Shown piece by piece: positions 1-7,906 of a stretch of 14,223 nt of DNA (positions within the stretch are counted from its first letter, which is position 1; every line of letters begins with the position of its first letter). Under the pieces are notes generated by a model that saw only the letters and a list, made by a program, of their open reading frames with translations, did no database searches and was not told the DNA's origin. The translations under genes were made by a program, and so were the position numbers. This stretch comes from Planctomycetota bacterium (GTDB lineage Bacteria > Planctomycetota > UBA11346): the NCBI GenBank assembly GCA_024641365.1, contig JAHEDF010000041.1, forward strand, positions 1 to 14,223, in the 5' to 3' direction.

Positions 1-3
1 ATG

Positions 4-33
4 ACCAACTCACGATCAACTCACGACCAACTA
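4..33. repeat. 11-bp direct tandem repeat at the 3' end of folK
   Basis: The unit accaactcacg (4-14) is followed by atcaactcacg (15-25), with one difference, and by a partial third copy accaact (26-32). The folK stop codon (21-23 on the minus strand) lies in the second copy and the last codons of folK lie in the third. Because 11 is not a multiple of 3, gain or loss of a unit would change the reading frame after the stop but not the folK product itself. The edge of the window hides what follows. Confidence 0.6.
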
Positions 34-467
34 CATGCTTGAACAACTGACCAATCAGCAGCTATGGCTAATAACGGCTCTTTGACAAATGGTCGCTCCG
101 CAATGCGTGGATGCGGTAACGCTAATACAGGCGTTGAAATGATAATGCCATCGTTACGCATTAATAAATCGAGATCTATTGTGCGTGGTCCCCAATGTAC
201 TGTGCGTACACGTCCACAACTTTGTTCTATGCGTTGTAATTCTGCTAACACTTGATGTGGGCCAAAATCACTCGAGACCATCCACACACCATTGAGAAAT
301 GCACCTTGCCCAGGAGGGCCACCAACTGCTTCCGTTTCTATGAGCGGAGACGTTTTTGTAACACGTGCGATACCGCCAGCATCTAACAGAGCTGCTGCAC
401 GTGCAATGTGTTGCTGACGGTCACCAATATTTGAACCCACTGCTATTAAATACTCCCAATTAGCCAT
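21..467 (-). CDS. folK: 2-amino-4-hydroxy-6-hydroxymethyldihydropteridine pyrophosphokinase (HPPK)
   Basis: This cytoplasmic enzyme transfers pyrophosphate from ATP to 6-hydroxymethyl-7,8-dihydropterin, the step before dihydropteroate synthase in folate synthesis. The 148-residue protein has the usual HPPK length. It opens with the family's YLIAVGSNIGDR block and has a FLNGVW segment. The HPPK signature WGPRTIDLDLL at about residues 92-102 supplies the ATP-contacting Arg95 and the two magnesium-binding aspartates Asp98 and Asp100 (E. coli R92, D95, D97 by alignment of the motif). An LPHPRIAERPFV block follows, as is typical. I chose the ATG at 467 over a GTG nine bases earlier because AGGT lies at a normal ribosome-binding distance from the ATG, whereas the GTG overlaps it. 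This start overlaps the upstream release-factor-like gene by 8 bases, suggesting translational coupling. The pterin synthase two genes upstream supports a folate operon. Confidence 0.93.
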   Translation of the reverse strand: MANWEYLIAVGSNIGDRQQHIARAAALLDAGGIARVTKTSPLIETEAVGGPPGQGAFLNGVWMVSSDFGPHQVLAELQRIEQSCGRVRTVHWGPRTIDLDLLMRNDGIIISTPVLALPHPRIAERPFVKEPLLAIAADWSVVQACSWS

Positions 468-951
468 GGATTGCACCTAGCCCATGTGCTTGGCGAATAG
501 TATTCGCTGCGGCATGTACTTCTTTATCTGACGTTAGTAATTTGGTGAGTTGGCTAGTCGATACCAACAAACGATCAGCAACAGAACGCAGAGATCCTTT
601 TTCTTCAACTAACGCATCAAAAATAATGCCAACGACCTGCGGAAAATTATTATTGTTGGCGCCAATAATTATGCGAGTCCCCTGCTTATATGGCGCCAAT
701 AATGTAGTTTGCGTTGGCCCGCGTATGGTCAATGCCAAGCGTAAGCGTAAACGTCGCAATGCTTCTTTATGATTGCGCGCTTGTTCGCGATGATCCTGGC
801 ACTGTGCCTGCAAGCCGCTTTCAACATGTGTTATGCGAACCGCACTGTCTGTGCGATTCGTATGCTGACCGCCTGGGCCTTGGGCGCGAAATTTTTCACT
901 GCGACAAGCCGCTAATAATTGTTCATCACTGAGTTGATAGGCGGATAACAT
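460..951 (-). CDS. Peptide chain release factor-like protein (GGQ domain) with helical C-terminal extension
   Basis: The protein resembles the catalytic domain of class I release factors and of the rescue hydrolase ArfB, which hydrolyse peptidyl-tRNA on the ribosome. It shows GPGGQHTNRTDSAVRITH at about residues 25-42, with the GGQ tripeptide at 27-29. A basic, helix-rich stretch follows, as in release factors (CQDHREQARNHKEALRRLR). It lacks the codon-recognition domains of RF1/RF2 and, at 163 residues, is only slightly longer than ArfB. The C-terminus is not the Lys/Arg-rich ArfB tail. Instead, residues about 103-163 look like a small helical domain with a helix-turn-helix-like VSTSQLTKLL segment. 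From memory, GGQ proteins with this kind of extension occur in planctomycetes and relatives. The ATG at 951 is preferred over an in-frame TTG at 969; neither has a strong ribosome-binding site. It lies between the pterin synthase (39-base gap) and folK (8-base overlap). The domain call is secure; the ribosome-rescue role is inferred. Confidence 0.82.
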   Translation of the reverse strand: MLSAYQLSDEQLLAACRSEKFRAQGPGGQHTNRTDSAVRITHVESGLQAQCQDHREQARNHKEALRRLRLRLALTIRGPTQTTLLAPYKQGTRIIIGANNNNFPQVVGIIFDALVEEKGSLRSVADRLLVSTSQLTKLLTSDKEVHAAANTIRQAHGLGAIHG

Positions 952-990
952 AAGGCCAATCTCAATCAACAGTTGCTGGTAATAAAATAA

Positions 991-1395
991 TTAGTCACCG
1001 TGGACACGCACCCAATGTTCGTCTGTCTCACCAACCAAAACATCAACCAACGTCATTCCCTGGGTAGCTAATTCCCCCTCCAAAACCTGCCAAAATTTAC
1101 CTGCGATATTTTCCATGGTTGTAATGACGCCTTTAAAAAGCGGCAGATCATTTAAATATTGATGTTCGCACGGATCGACGACCAATTTATTTACGATAGC
1201 CGCCAACTCCATAACATTACAAAAGAAACCCGTTTTTTCATCAACCGTTCCGCGAACCGTCACTTCTAAACGATAATTATGGCCATGGATGTTTTCACAC
1301 AAACCATAGGTGCATGCATTTGTCGCCGCATCTAAATCGGTGCTATGTAAACGATGACTAGCGCTAAAGGTAAATCGACGAGTGAGGTAATGCAT
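991..1395 (-). CDS. queD: 6-carboxy/6-pyruvoyl-tetrahydropterin synthase family protein, CExxHGH (PTPS-I/III) type
   Basis: COG0720 enzymes act on 7,8-dihydroneopterin triphosphate. The 134-residue length fits, and the zinc ligands are His14 (ASHRL), His37 and His39 (IHGHNY). Cys33 sits four residues before His37, as in QueD. The proton-relay pair is Glu77-His78 (CEHQYLND), with Glu where Asp is usual. Glu123 in the GETD segment is the expected pterin-anchoring residue. The motif reads CENIHGH, with Cys33 followed by Glu34. In published work on the family, CxxxHGH marks QueD, ExxHGH marks PTPS-III (which makes 6-hydroxymethyl-dihydropterin and replaces FolB) and CExxHGH marks enzymes with both activities. 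The nearby folK supports a folate role, and a queuosine role stays possible. The gene starts 73 bases after the outer-membrane channel gene and could be co-transcribed with it. There is no strong ribosome-binding site at the ATG. Confidence 0.9.
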   Translation of the reverse strand: MHYLTRRFTFSASHRLHSTDLDAATNACTYGLCENIHGHNYRLEVTVRGTVDEKTGFFCNVMELAAIVNKLVVDPCEHQYLNDLPLFKGVITTMENIAGKFWQVLEGELATQGMTLVDVLVGETDEHWVRVHGD

Positions 1396-1468
1396 ATGAA
1401 GGTCTTAGGGTCAGGGAAATTAAACGGCTGCAAGTGGCGTTCGGCGGTCTAGTAGACAATTTGTAGCA

Positions 1469-2761
1469 TTATTCAGCCAATCGTTCTAAATCGTGCGCAA
1501 GAATTGCTTCGTTATAACGTAGTGCCAATAAGCGGTAATAGGCCTCGGTCATACGTAAGCTGCTGTCACCGACTTGGGTTAATGTTAATCGGCCAGCGCG
1601 ATACTGGGAGCGTGCATCCTCATAGTTCGCTTTAGCGAGATCGACCACTTTTTCGGCAAGTTCAATCCGCTCTATCAAACTGCGGCTTATCGTCCGCGCT
1701 TGATCAAGCTGTACCTGACGATCACGTAAAACGGCTCGTTGTTGCATACGCAATTGACGACTGCGTTGCGCAGCCGCTTCTTGTCGCGCGAGCGTATTGC
1801 CGCCATCGTATATTTTCCATGTTAATGCAACGCTTGCTGACCAATTATCATCTAAATTATTTGGTTGGCTGCCATCAGCGCCATAAAATCCACGTACATT
1901 CAATTCAGGGTAGGCATGGGACATTTCAAGGCGACTCATCGCGTCTTCATAGTGCCCTTGTATTTGCATGGACACGATCTCTCCACTTCCGTTAATCATT
2001 TTTCCCGCTTCGGACAACAGGCTCTCAAAATTTGGGCGCTCTATTGGTTCTTCTTTTATTAGCGGCATGGCTTGTCGTTCGACACCAATTAATGCGGCTA
2101 ATTGAATCAGCGAATTTTCTAAATCAGATTTTGCATCTGTAAGTTCATCCTGCGACTGCGATAGAACTATTTCAGCTAAATTGGCATCAGTATTATTAGC
2201 ACGGCCAGCCTCGACTAATGCGCGCGCATCATTACGCTCTCCTGTACGTTGTTTAAATCGAATGTCCGTAATAAGTAATCGTGCACGTGCGAGTCGGACA
2301 TTTTCAAAAGATCGACGCGCTGCATAGGCCATATCACGCTGAGACAATGACACTTTGTGCTGCGCTAGTAGACGTAATTGCCGGTCCGCTTCGTAAGCAG
2401 ATGAAAATCGGTTATATCCGTAAATAAATTGTGTAACCTCCACTCCCGTGCGGTATTCATTTTCTCGATTGAATGCAACATTACCAAATACTGGCACATC
2501 TTGGTAATCTAAGCTTGCCTTTGTATACGAAGCATGTGCTGATATTTTTGGATAAGAAAATGCTAATTCTGCGCGTACATCAGCGGCACTAATTAATTGT
2601 TCAATGCGCGCAACCGCTACTTCGGGAGCAACAGCTTGAGCCATGCGAGCCGCTTGGTTCGCTGTCAGTGGTTCTTTTGTGGCTACACTTTCATTTACAG
2701 TCGTTTCATCAGCGGCATGCAGCAAAGTACACATGCCTATTACGACACAAAATAATCTCAT
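1469..2761 (-). CDS. TolC-family outer membrane efflux protein
   Basis: This is the outer-membrane channel of the tripartite pump. The 430-residue protein begins with a Sec signal peptide (MRLFCVVIGMCTLLHA, cleavage probable just after HA). Two repeated, mostly helical halves follow, with many Ala, Glu, Gln and Arg residues, as expected for the two OEP domains that build the alpha-barrel. Typical family segments are VEVTQFIYGYNRFSSAYEA in the first half, ALTWKIYDGG in the second and YRAGRLTLTQVGDS near the C-terminus. The length fits the family (about 420-480). There is no lipobox cysteine, so it is probably not a lipoprotein. Its ATG overlaps the pump gene's stop by 4 bases (ATGA), which points to coupled translation and to work with that pump. 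The substrate is unknown. Confidence 0.9.
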   Translation of the reverse strand: MRLFCVVIGMCTLLHAADETTVNESVATKEPLTANQAARMAQAVAPEVAVARIEQLISAADVRAELAFSYPKISAHASYTKASLDYQDVPVFGNVAFNRENEYRTGVEVTQFIYGYNRFSSAYEADRQLRLLAQHKVSLSQRDMAYAARRSFENVRLARARLLITDIRFKQRTGERNDARALVEAGRANNTDANLAEIVLSQSQDELTDAKSDLENSLIQLAALIGVERQAMPLIKEEPIERPNFESLLSEAGKMINGSGEIVSMQIQGHYEDAMSRLEMSHAYPELNVRGFYGADGSQPNNLDDNWSASVALTWKIYDGGNTLARQEAAAQRSRQLRMQQRAVLRDRQVQLDQARTISRSLIERIELAEKVVDLAKANYEDARSQYRAGRLTLTQVGDSSLRMTEAYYRLLALRYNEAILAHDLERLAE

Positions 2762-5700
2762 GATTCCTCCAGCGGCATAGCTGTGTTTTTAAAAATTCGG
2801 TTTAGCAAACGTTTTAGGAATGCTTTAATACGCTCTAACAGTAAATACATAACTGGAACCACTAATAACGTCATAAAAGTCGACATAGTTAGCCCCGCTA
2901 TAAAACACGTAGCAAGTGGACTCCAAGCAATTGAAAATTCTGGGACGCCAATGGCCATTGCCATCAATCCGGCAATCGTCGTGATACTGGTTAATAAAAT
3001 GGCACGCATACGCTGATGACCTGCTATACGCAGTGCCTCAAGCAGCGATAATCCTTCTTCTCGACGTTTGTTTATAAAATCAATTAATACGATGGCGTCA
3101 TTCACTACAACGCCAGTTAACCCAACAATGGCTATGAAACTTTGTACCGTAAACATGCCGCGTTCTGGGCGCAAAAAACCATCCGGAAATGCCATGAGAC
3201 CAACGCCCATGATGCCCAAAGCTAAAAACACGCCAATAAATGAAAAAATAACGTTACTTAGAATAAGCAAAGGTTGTGTATAGCTGCGAAATTGCGTCGC
3301 CAACAGCATATAAATTAAAAATATTGCTAAGAGAAATGCTTGGCCAAGACTTGCGTAACTCTTGTTGGTACTTTCCGCTTCACCGCCAAAGGCAATATCC
3401 GCCCCTGGATATTCTTGCTTATGTAGATCAAACCATTGCTGAATCGCGTCATTAACGTGCACCGGTGAAATCATAGCGTTTTCGGTAAAGTTTCCGGTAA
3501 TAGTTATAGCACGCTGATAATCACGTCGCACTAATGATGCTTGTGGTAATTCAGCGCTCATGCGCACCACGTCACCAATTTCGACTAATTTTCCTGTCGC
3601 ATCGTTTATGATTGGAACCTGTAGAAAATTACTTGGGTCATCAAGCAATCGTCGATCAGTGCGTACGCGCACCGGAATATCATCATCACTACGGCGAAAC
3701 TCACCAACATAGGCGCCATCAACAGCACCTGCGATAACATCCAATACTTGTTTTTGCGTAACACCAAAATGGGACAATTGCTCCCACTGCGGGGAAAATG
3801 ACAATTGCTGCATACGACGACTTGCATCATCATTTATATCAATTAACCCTTTTAATTTTGGCGTTGCTGCATTTTCAATTAAATAACGTTTTAAATCTGC
3901 CGCCATATCAACAACGGACGAGTCATTTCTTCCACTTATACGCACTGTCAGCGGCAATCCAACTGGTGGGCCATCCATTTGCTGAGTAACTTCTAATGAA
4001 ATGCCGTTCTTCTCAAATTGTGATTCTAATTTTTCTCGTACCGCAGTAAGAATTTTCATTGAATCATCATCACGTTTTTCAAGGGGCGGTAATTCTGCAA
4101 AAATAAATCCGTACTGATGGCTCCACACCGGTTTATAATACGCATCCATGAGCATGCCGGCAAAACCATTTGCTGTAGCAACTTTACCAGGACCCATATC
4201 AATCATCGCTTTTTCAATGTCACGTACCAATTGATCGGTTTGGTAATGAGTCGCTTGCGGATTCATACGCACAGCAACATTAAGCATGGAGGCATCATTG
4301 GGGAAAAATGCTAATTTTAATAATGGGCGCTGCCCCCAATCAACCGCAAAACGGCTTTGCACTACAACACCAATCGTCATGAGGAACATGACGAAGACCA
4401 AGCCAATAACCTTTAGCGGATTACGTAAATTCCACCCTAACAAATGGTCATAGATGCGCGCTAAAAAGCCAACAATTCCTGTGCGCTGTAAATAGGCATC
4501 TGCACCATCTATTTTCTTAGTTGGTAATTTATCGGGCCCTAATAACCGCTCTAAAGTTACGGCATGTAATGGCAACATCAGCATACACTCAAATAAACTG
4601 CCAATTAATGCCACGGACACCGCAATTGGTAATAAACCAAAAAAATCACCTACTGCTCCGGTCATTAATAGAAGCGGTAAAAAGCTAGCGATGGTGGTCA
4701 GCACTGCGTTCACAACTGGCCAAAATACCTCAGCTGTGCCATCAATTGCAGCCTGATAAATTGGTTTTCCTTCTTCACGATGTCGTTGAATATTATCTAC
4801 CACGACAACGGCATCTCCGACCAACATGCCCGACACCAATACTAAACCGACAACTGTTAATTCGTTTAAGCTGTTGCCAGTCAACCAGAAATAGAGCAAG
4901 GCAACTAATACTGCAAACACGACACCAGAAATGGTCAATAATGCCGTACGCCAGGTTAAGAAGAACAATAGTGCTATCGAAACTAAGATTATCCCCCACA
5001 GTAAATTTCCTGACAGCACACCCAAAAAATCACCAATTCGCTCGGCCGTATCAGCCGAATAGATTATAGCCAAGCCATCTTCTTTGTGTTGCTCAAGAAA
5101 TGACTGCGATATTGCGACAACGTCGTTTTTAATGGTAAGCGTGCTGGCCGATGAAATTTTCGTGACTTTACAAAGCACAGCCTGATGACCATTCGCTGAA
5201 ATTAAAACACCTTGTTCAATTGGCCGCTCACCACTTTGTGCTTGGCGGCATAAATCCCCAACCGTAATCATTGCACCATCACCATCGCGCCGCACCAATA
5301 CTGACATAATGTCTTGGCGCGTACGGTAGCGTGCATCAACGCGGAATAAGCGCTCACCCGACTCTGTATCAACTGTTCCTGCAGGCGGCGCGACACCAGC
5401 CGTAGATAAGGCTTGGACTACTTCCGTGTAAGTTATGCGGTAACGATTTAATGCCTGCTGATCTAATTCGACTACAAATTGATCAGGGCGAACGCCATCT
5501 ATAGAGACCTTTTTAATCCCCGAAACTTGCTCTAAACGGTCACGTAATTCCTTTGCTAATAAAAATAATTGTCGCGGCGCCAATGGTCTTTTTTCATCTT
5601 GAGATATTAAACTCAATTGAATAACTGGAACCCAGGCATCTACTTCCATTTTGTTTATATTGATGGTAAGTGGCTTTCCATTGACCACTGGCATTTGATT

Positions 5701-6051
5701 TTGAACGGCCAAAATCTTTAGCCGCGTTTGGTCATATAACTTTTCATAATCAGTATCGTCATCATATTTAATAAAAAGTTCACTTTGACCGGCAGTTGAC
5801 GTAGACCTGACGAATTCTAACGATTCCATGCCACGTAAAGCATCTTCAATTTTTTGCGTAACTAACCGCTCTACCTCATTGGCATTAGCCCCAGGGAAAC
5901 GCACCAAAATATGTGCTTCCCCAAATGGCAAGTTAGGGAAACGATCAATTGGAATATTACGTAATCCAAAGACAGACGTCACCAGCAATCCGATGAATAG
6001 TAAATTCATCAAAACGTGCTGACGTAATCCGAATGCGATGAGTGATCTCAT
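2758..6051 (-). CDS. RND-family efflux transporter, inner-membrane permease (AcrB/HAE-like)
   Basis: This is the proton-driven pump of the tripartite efflux system. The usual RND layout is visible: a first membrane helix (about residues 12-32, LMNLLFIGLLVTSVFG), a large periplasmic loop, membrane helices 2-6, a second periplasmic loop and helices 8-12. TM4 has LVGDAVVVVDN with Gly412 and Asp413 where AcrB has Asp407 and Asp408. TM10 has VVNDAIVLIDF with Asn984 and Asp985 where AcrB has Lys940 and Asn941, so the proton relay is not AcrB-like. From the ATG at 6051 the protein is 1097 residues, somewhat longer than the typical 1020-1050. I chose 6051 because a GGA purine stretch precedes it and the protein then begins MRSLIAFGLRQH, a normal RND N-terminus. 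The upstream ATG at 6099 would overlap the adaptor gene and add a non-conserved peptide. Export substrates cannot be read from the sequence. Confidence 0.94.
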   Translation of the reverse strand: MRSLIAFGLRQHVLMNLLFIGLLVTSVFGLRNIPIDRFPNLPFGEAHILVRFPGANANEVERLVTQKIEDALRGMESLEFVRSTSTAGQSELFIKYDDDTDYEKLYDQTRLKILAVQNQMPVVNGKPLTININKMEVDAWVPVIQLSLISQDEKRPLAPRQLFLLAKELRDRLEQVSGIKKVSIDGVRPDQFVVELDQQALNRYRITYTEVVQALSTAGVAPPAGTVDTESGERLFRVDARYRTRQDIMSVLVRRDGDGAMITVGDLCRQAQSGERPIEQGVLISANGHQAVLCKVTKISSASTLTIKNDVVAISQSFLEQHKEDGLAIIYSADTAERIGDFLGVLSGNLLWGIILVSIALLFFLTWRTALLTISGVVFAVLVALLYFWLTGNSLNELTVVGLVLVSGMLVGDAVVVVDNIQRHREEGKPIYQAAIDGTAEVFWPVVNAVLTTIASFLPLLLMTGAVGDFFGLLPIAVSVALIGSLFECMLMLPLHAVTLERLLGPDKLPTKKIDGADAYLQRTGIVGFLARIYDHLLGWNLRNPLKVIGLVFVMFLMTIGVVVQSRFAVDWGQRPLLKLAFFPNDASMLNVAVRMNPQATHYQTDQLVRDIEKAMIDMGPGKVATANGFAGMLMDAYYKPVWSHQYGFIFAELPPLEKRDDDSMKILTAVREKLESQFEKNGISLEVTQQMDGPPVGLPLTVRISGRNDSSVVDMAADLKRYLIENAATPKLKGLIDINDDASRRMQQLSFSPQWEQLSHFGVTQKQVLDVIAGAVDGAYVGEFRRSDDDIPVRVRTDRRLLDDPSNFLQVPIINDATGKLVEIGDVVRMSAELPQASLVRRDYQRAITITGNFTENAMISPVHVNDAIQQWFDLHKQEYPGADIAFGGEAESTNKSYASLGQAFLLAIFLIYMLLATQFRSYTQPLLILSNVIFSFIGVFLALGIMGVGLMAFPDGFLRPERGMFTVQSFIAIVGLTGVVVNDAIVLIDFINKRREEGLSLLEALRIAGHQRMRAILLTSITTIAGLMAMAIGVPEFSIAWSPLATCFIAGLTMSTFMTLLVVPVMYLLLERIKAFLKRLLNRIFKNTAMPLEES

Positions 6052-6088
6052 GGGATTTCCATGATAATAATGCGCAGGCAAACCATAA

Positions 6089-7168
6089 TTATGGCACAAT
6101 CACAACATCGTTGGTGAGTTGATCCGGCAATACAACAACATGGTCATCATGTTGTTTACGCAGTATGGTCACAATAATATCACGGCCATCATTTGTACGT
6201 ACGCTATAGCGCTCTCCGGCGAATCGCAAAAAGGATGAGGGAATTAATAATCCGCCACTCGGGTCAGGCATGGAAATGGAAACAGCTACTTCCAATCCGC
6301 CGATTGCTTCTGGGGCTTCAGCGCCAGCGACATCTAATTCAATGCGACGCTTACGACTCACGGGATCAAATTCTGGGTCAAGACGTGCTAATGTAGCAGG
6401 TGCGCTGGCATTGTTATGACGTGGAAAACGAATACTGATATTTTTTTGCGCCCGCATCGCCGTTAATTCTTCGGTCGTTATATATAATTCGATCACTAAT
6501 GTCGACGTATCAACAACGCGCATAAATGGCGTTCCAGCCGCAATCATGGCACCTGGTTCCGCGTTTCTTTTGGCAACAAGCCAACCTTCAGGAGCAATTA
6601 TCCGATGGCGCTGAACAAAATCGTTGGCTCGTTCGACTTCTAATGCTGCCTGTTTTTGAGCGGTTAATGCTTGCGCATGTGTTATGCGCGCTTGTTCCAA
6701 CGCCACCTGTGCAACTGATGCGGCAGTGTGGGTCATGTCGAGTTCTTCGGCGCTTATTTTACCATCATCAGCTAATACTTTGGTACGAGCTGCTGTACGT
6801 TCGCGCAGGCCGGCTTCACGTTCAGCAGCTTGAATGGCTAGTTCGGCTGCAGATGTCGTTTGTTGAGCTGCAACAAGTGCCGCCTCTGCAACTTTTTGAG
6901 CAATAACTGCCTGAGTATCATCAAATAAAACTAAAGGTTTTGTCCCATCAATACGAGCGCCGACATCAGCATGAATTGCAATGATGCGCGCAGATACTTC
7001 TGAAGCGATATCCAATGTACGACGCGGTTTAGTAAAACCAACGATTGTACGTTCTAATTCCGCTGGATGCGCTGCAGGGGTCCATTCACTTTCTGCGGCA
7101 TAACTACTTTGAGTCGCATACCAACAACACAGCATGACAAAAGCTGGAAATATAATGCTATTCCTCAT
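6089..7168 (-). CDS. RND efflux periplasmic adaptor (membrane fusion protein, HlyD/AcrA type)
   Basis: The adaptor joins the RND pump to the outer-membrane channel. The 359-residue protein has an N-terminal signal peptide with likely cleavage after SSYA. Two cysteines in the hydrophobic core do not form a good lipobox, so a soluble or membrane-anchored form is more likely than a lipoprotein. A first lipoyl half (about residues 45-80, ASEVSARIIAIHADVGARID) precedes a long Ala/Glu/Gln-rich alpha-hairpin (about 85-190). The second lipoyl half follows (APEGWLVAKRNAEPGAMIAAG), then the beta-barrel domain (LVIELYITTEEL). Its ATG overlaps the stop of the tetR-type gene by 4 bases (ATGA), and 37 bases separate it from the chosen pump start. 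Assignment to the same complex rests on order and spacing. Confidence 0.92.
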   Translation of the reverse strand: MRNSIIFPAFVMLCCWYATQSSYAAESEWTPAAHPAELERTIVGFTKPRRTLDIASEVSARIIAIHADVGARIDGTKPLVLFDDTQAVIAQKVAEAALVAAQQTTSAAELAIQAAEREAGLRERTAARTKVLADDGKISAEELDMTHTAASVAQVALEQARITHAQALTAQKQAALEVERANDFVQRHRIIAPEGWLVAKRNAEPGAMIAAGTPFMRVVDTSTLVIELYITTEELTAMRAQKNISIRFPRHNNASAPATLARLDPEFDPVSRKRRIELDVAGAEAPEAIGGLEVAVSISMPDPSGGLLIPSSFLRFAGERYSVRTNDGRDIIVTILRKQHDDHVVVLPDQLTNDVVIVP

Positions 7169-7842
7169 GCGAATATCTCCGGCGGATGCTGCGCATCTTT
7201 TAATAGCATCGTTAAAATCCCATCAGCTGTTGAGCGAGCGAGCGATGATGCTGATAATTCTGGTCGAAATGGTATTTGCCAAATAAGCCCATCTATGCTC
7301 GCAGTAAATAAACGACCTAGAATCATCGGATCAGGCAATTTTTTAAATAGCCCCTGCGCTAAGCCAGCACCATATAAATAATTAACAATAGTTTCCCACT
7401 GTGCGTAGCTTTCACGCAACATGGCTTGGGCCTGGGCTAAAACCTGTGGCTGGTCACTAGATATAGTCCATAAATCGGTAAATAAACGAATAAACGTGCG
7501 CGACGATTCAGGAACCACCGTAAAAGCAGTTAACAATAATTGATGCAGCGCTTTAGCAGGATTACTGTCTGCGCCTGCGTGTACGCCAGGACCAGCGCTC
7601 CCTAACAATTCATTCACTTGGTTTTGATTGCGGCGGCAACACCACTTACAAGCATCTAATAATAATTCCTCTTTAGAACGAAAGTATTCATAGACAGTGC
7701 CTTTGCCGATTCCGGCTTCTGCGGCAACTGCTGATATTGGCGTCCCACTAAATCCATCGCGCGCAAAACAGGTTACTGCTGCTTCGACAATTAAATCTCT
7801 TTTAGTTGGTGGTGATTTGGTTTGATCTGCTGATGTCTGCAT
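7165..7842 (-). CDS. TetR/AcrR-family transcriptional regulator of the efflux operon
   Basis: This is a one-component repressor of 225 residues. The N-terminal DNA-binding domain is clear: RDLIVEAAVTCFARDGFSGTP (about residues 15-35), followed by the helix-turn-helix ISAVAAEAGIGKGTVYEYFRSKEEL (about 36-60). The C-terminal ligand-binding and dimerisation part is variable, as usual. It is the first gene of the pump operon and its stop overlaps the adaptor start by 4 bases. A 32-bp near-perfect palindrome lies 33 bases upstream of its ATG and is its likely operator, so it should repress itself and the pump until a ligand binds. The ATG at 7842 has only a poor ribosome-binding site. The inducer is unknown. 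Confidence 0.92.
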   Translation of the reverse strand: MQTSADQTKSPPTKRDLIVEAAVTCFARDGFSGTPISAVAAEAGIGKGTVYEYFRSKEELLLDACKWCCRRNQNQVNELLGSAGPGVHAGADSNPAKALHQLLLTAFTVVPESSRTFIRLFTDLWTISSDQPQVLAQAQAMLRESYAQWETIVNYLYGAGLAQGLFKKLPDPMILGRLFTASIDGLIWQIPFRPELSASSLARSTADGILTMLLKDAQHPPEIFA

Positions 7843-7874
7843 GGCGTCGCACTATGAATCGTTTTGGGTACAGA

Positions 7875-7906
7875 CAATAACTGACTGACTGGTCGGTCAG
7901 TTATTG
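7875..7906. promoter_or_regulatory. Putative TetR-type operator palindrome
   Basis: Perfect 11-base arms caataactgac (7875-7885) and gtcagttattg (7896-7906) flank a 10-base centre in which three of the five opposed pairs also match. This gives 14 complementary pairs out of 16. The core tgactgactggtcggtca resembles the TGAC...GTCA operators of many TetR-family efflux repressors. On the minus strand a TACAAT (-10-like) hexamer at 7903-7908 overlaps the outer edge, so bound repressor could block the tetR-operon promoter. The matching -35 is weak. Effects on the divergent polyamine cluster are possible but not indicated, since it starts more than 340 bases away. Confidence 0.78.

Noticed and set aside
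4746..5069. 107-residue plus-strand open frame inside the RND pump gene
   Set aside because: It is antisense to conserved RND coding sequence and has no family resemblance or ribosome-binding site.
6526..6906. 126-residue plus-strand open frame opposite the adaptor gene
   Set aside because: It lies entirely antisense to a well-supported gene, has Leu/Gln/Val-rich low-complexity composition from the coiled-coil codons, and has no recognisable domain.
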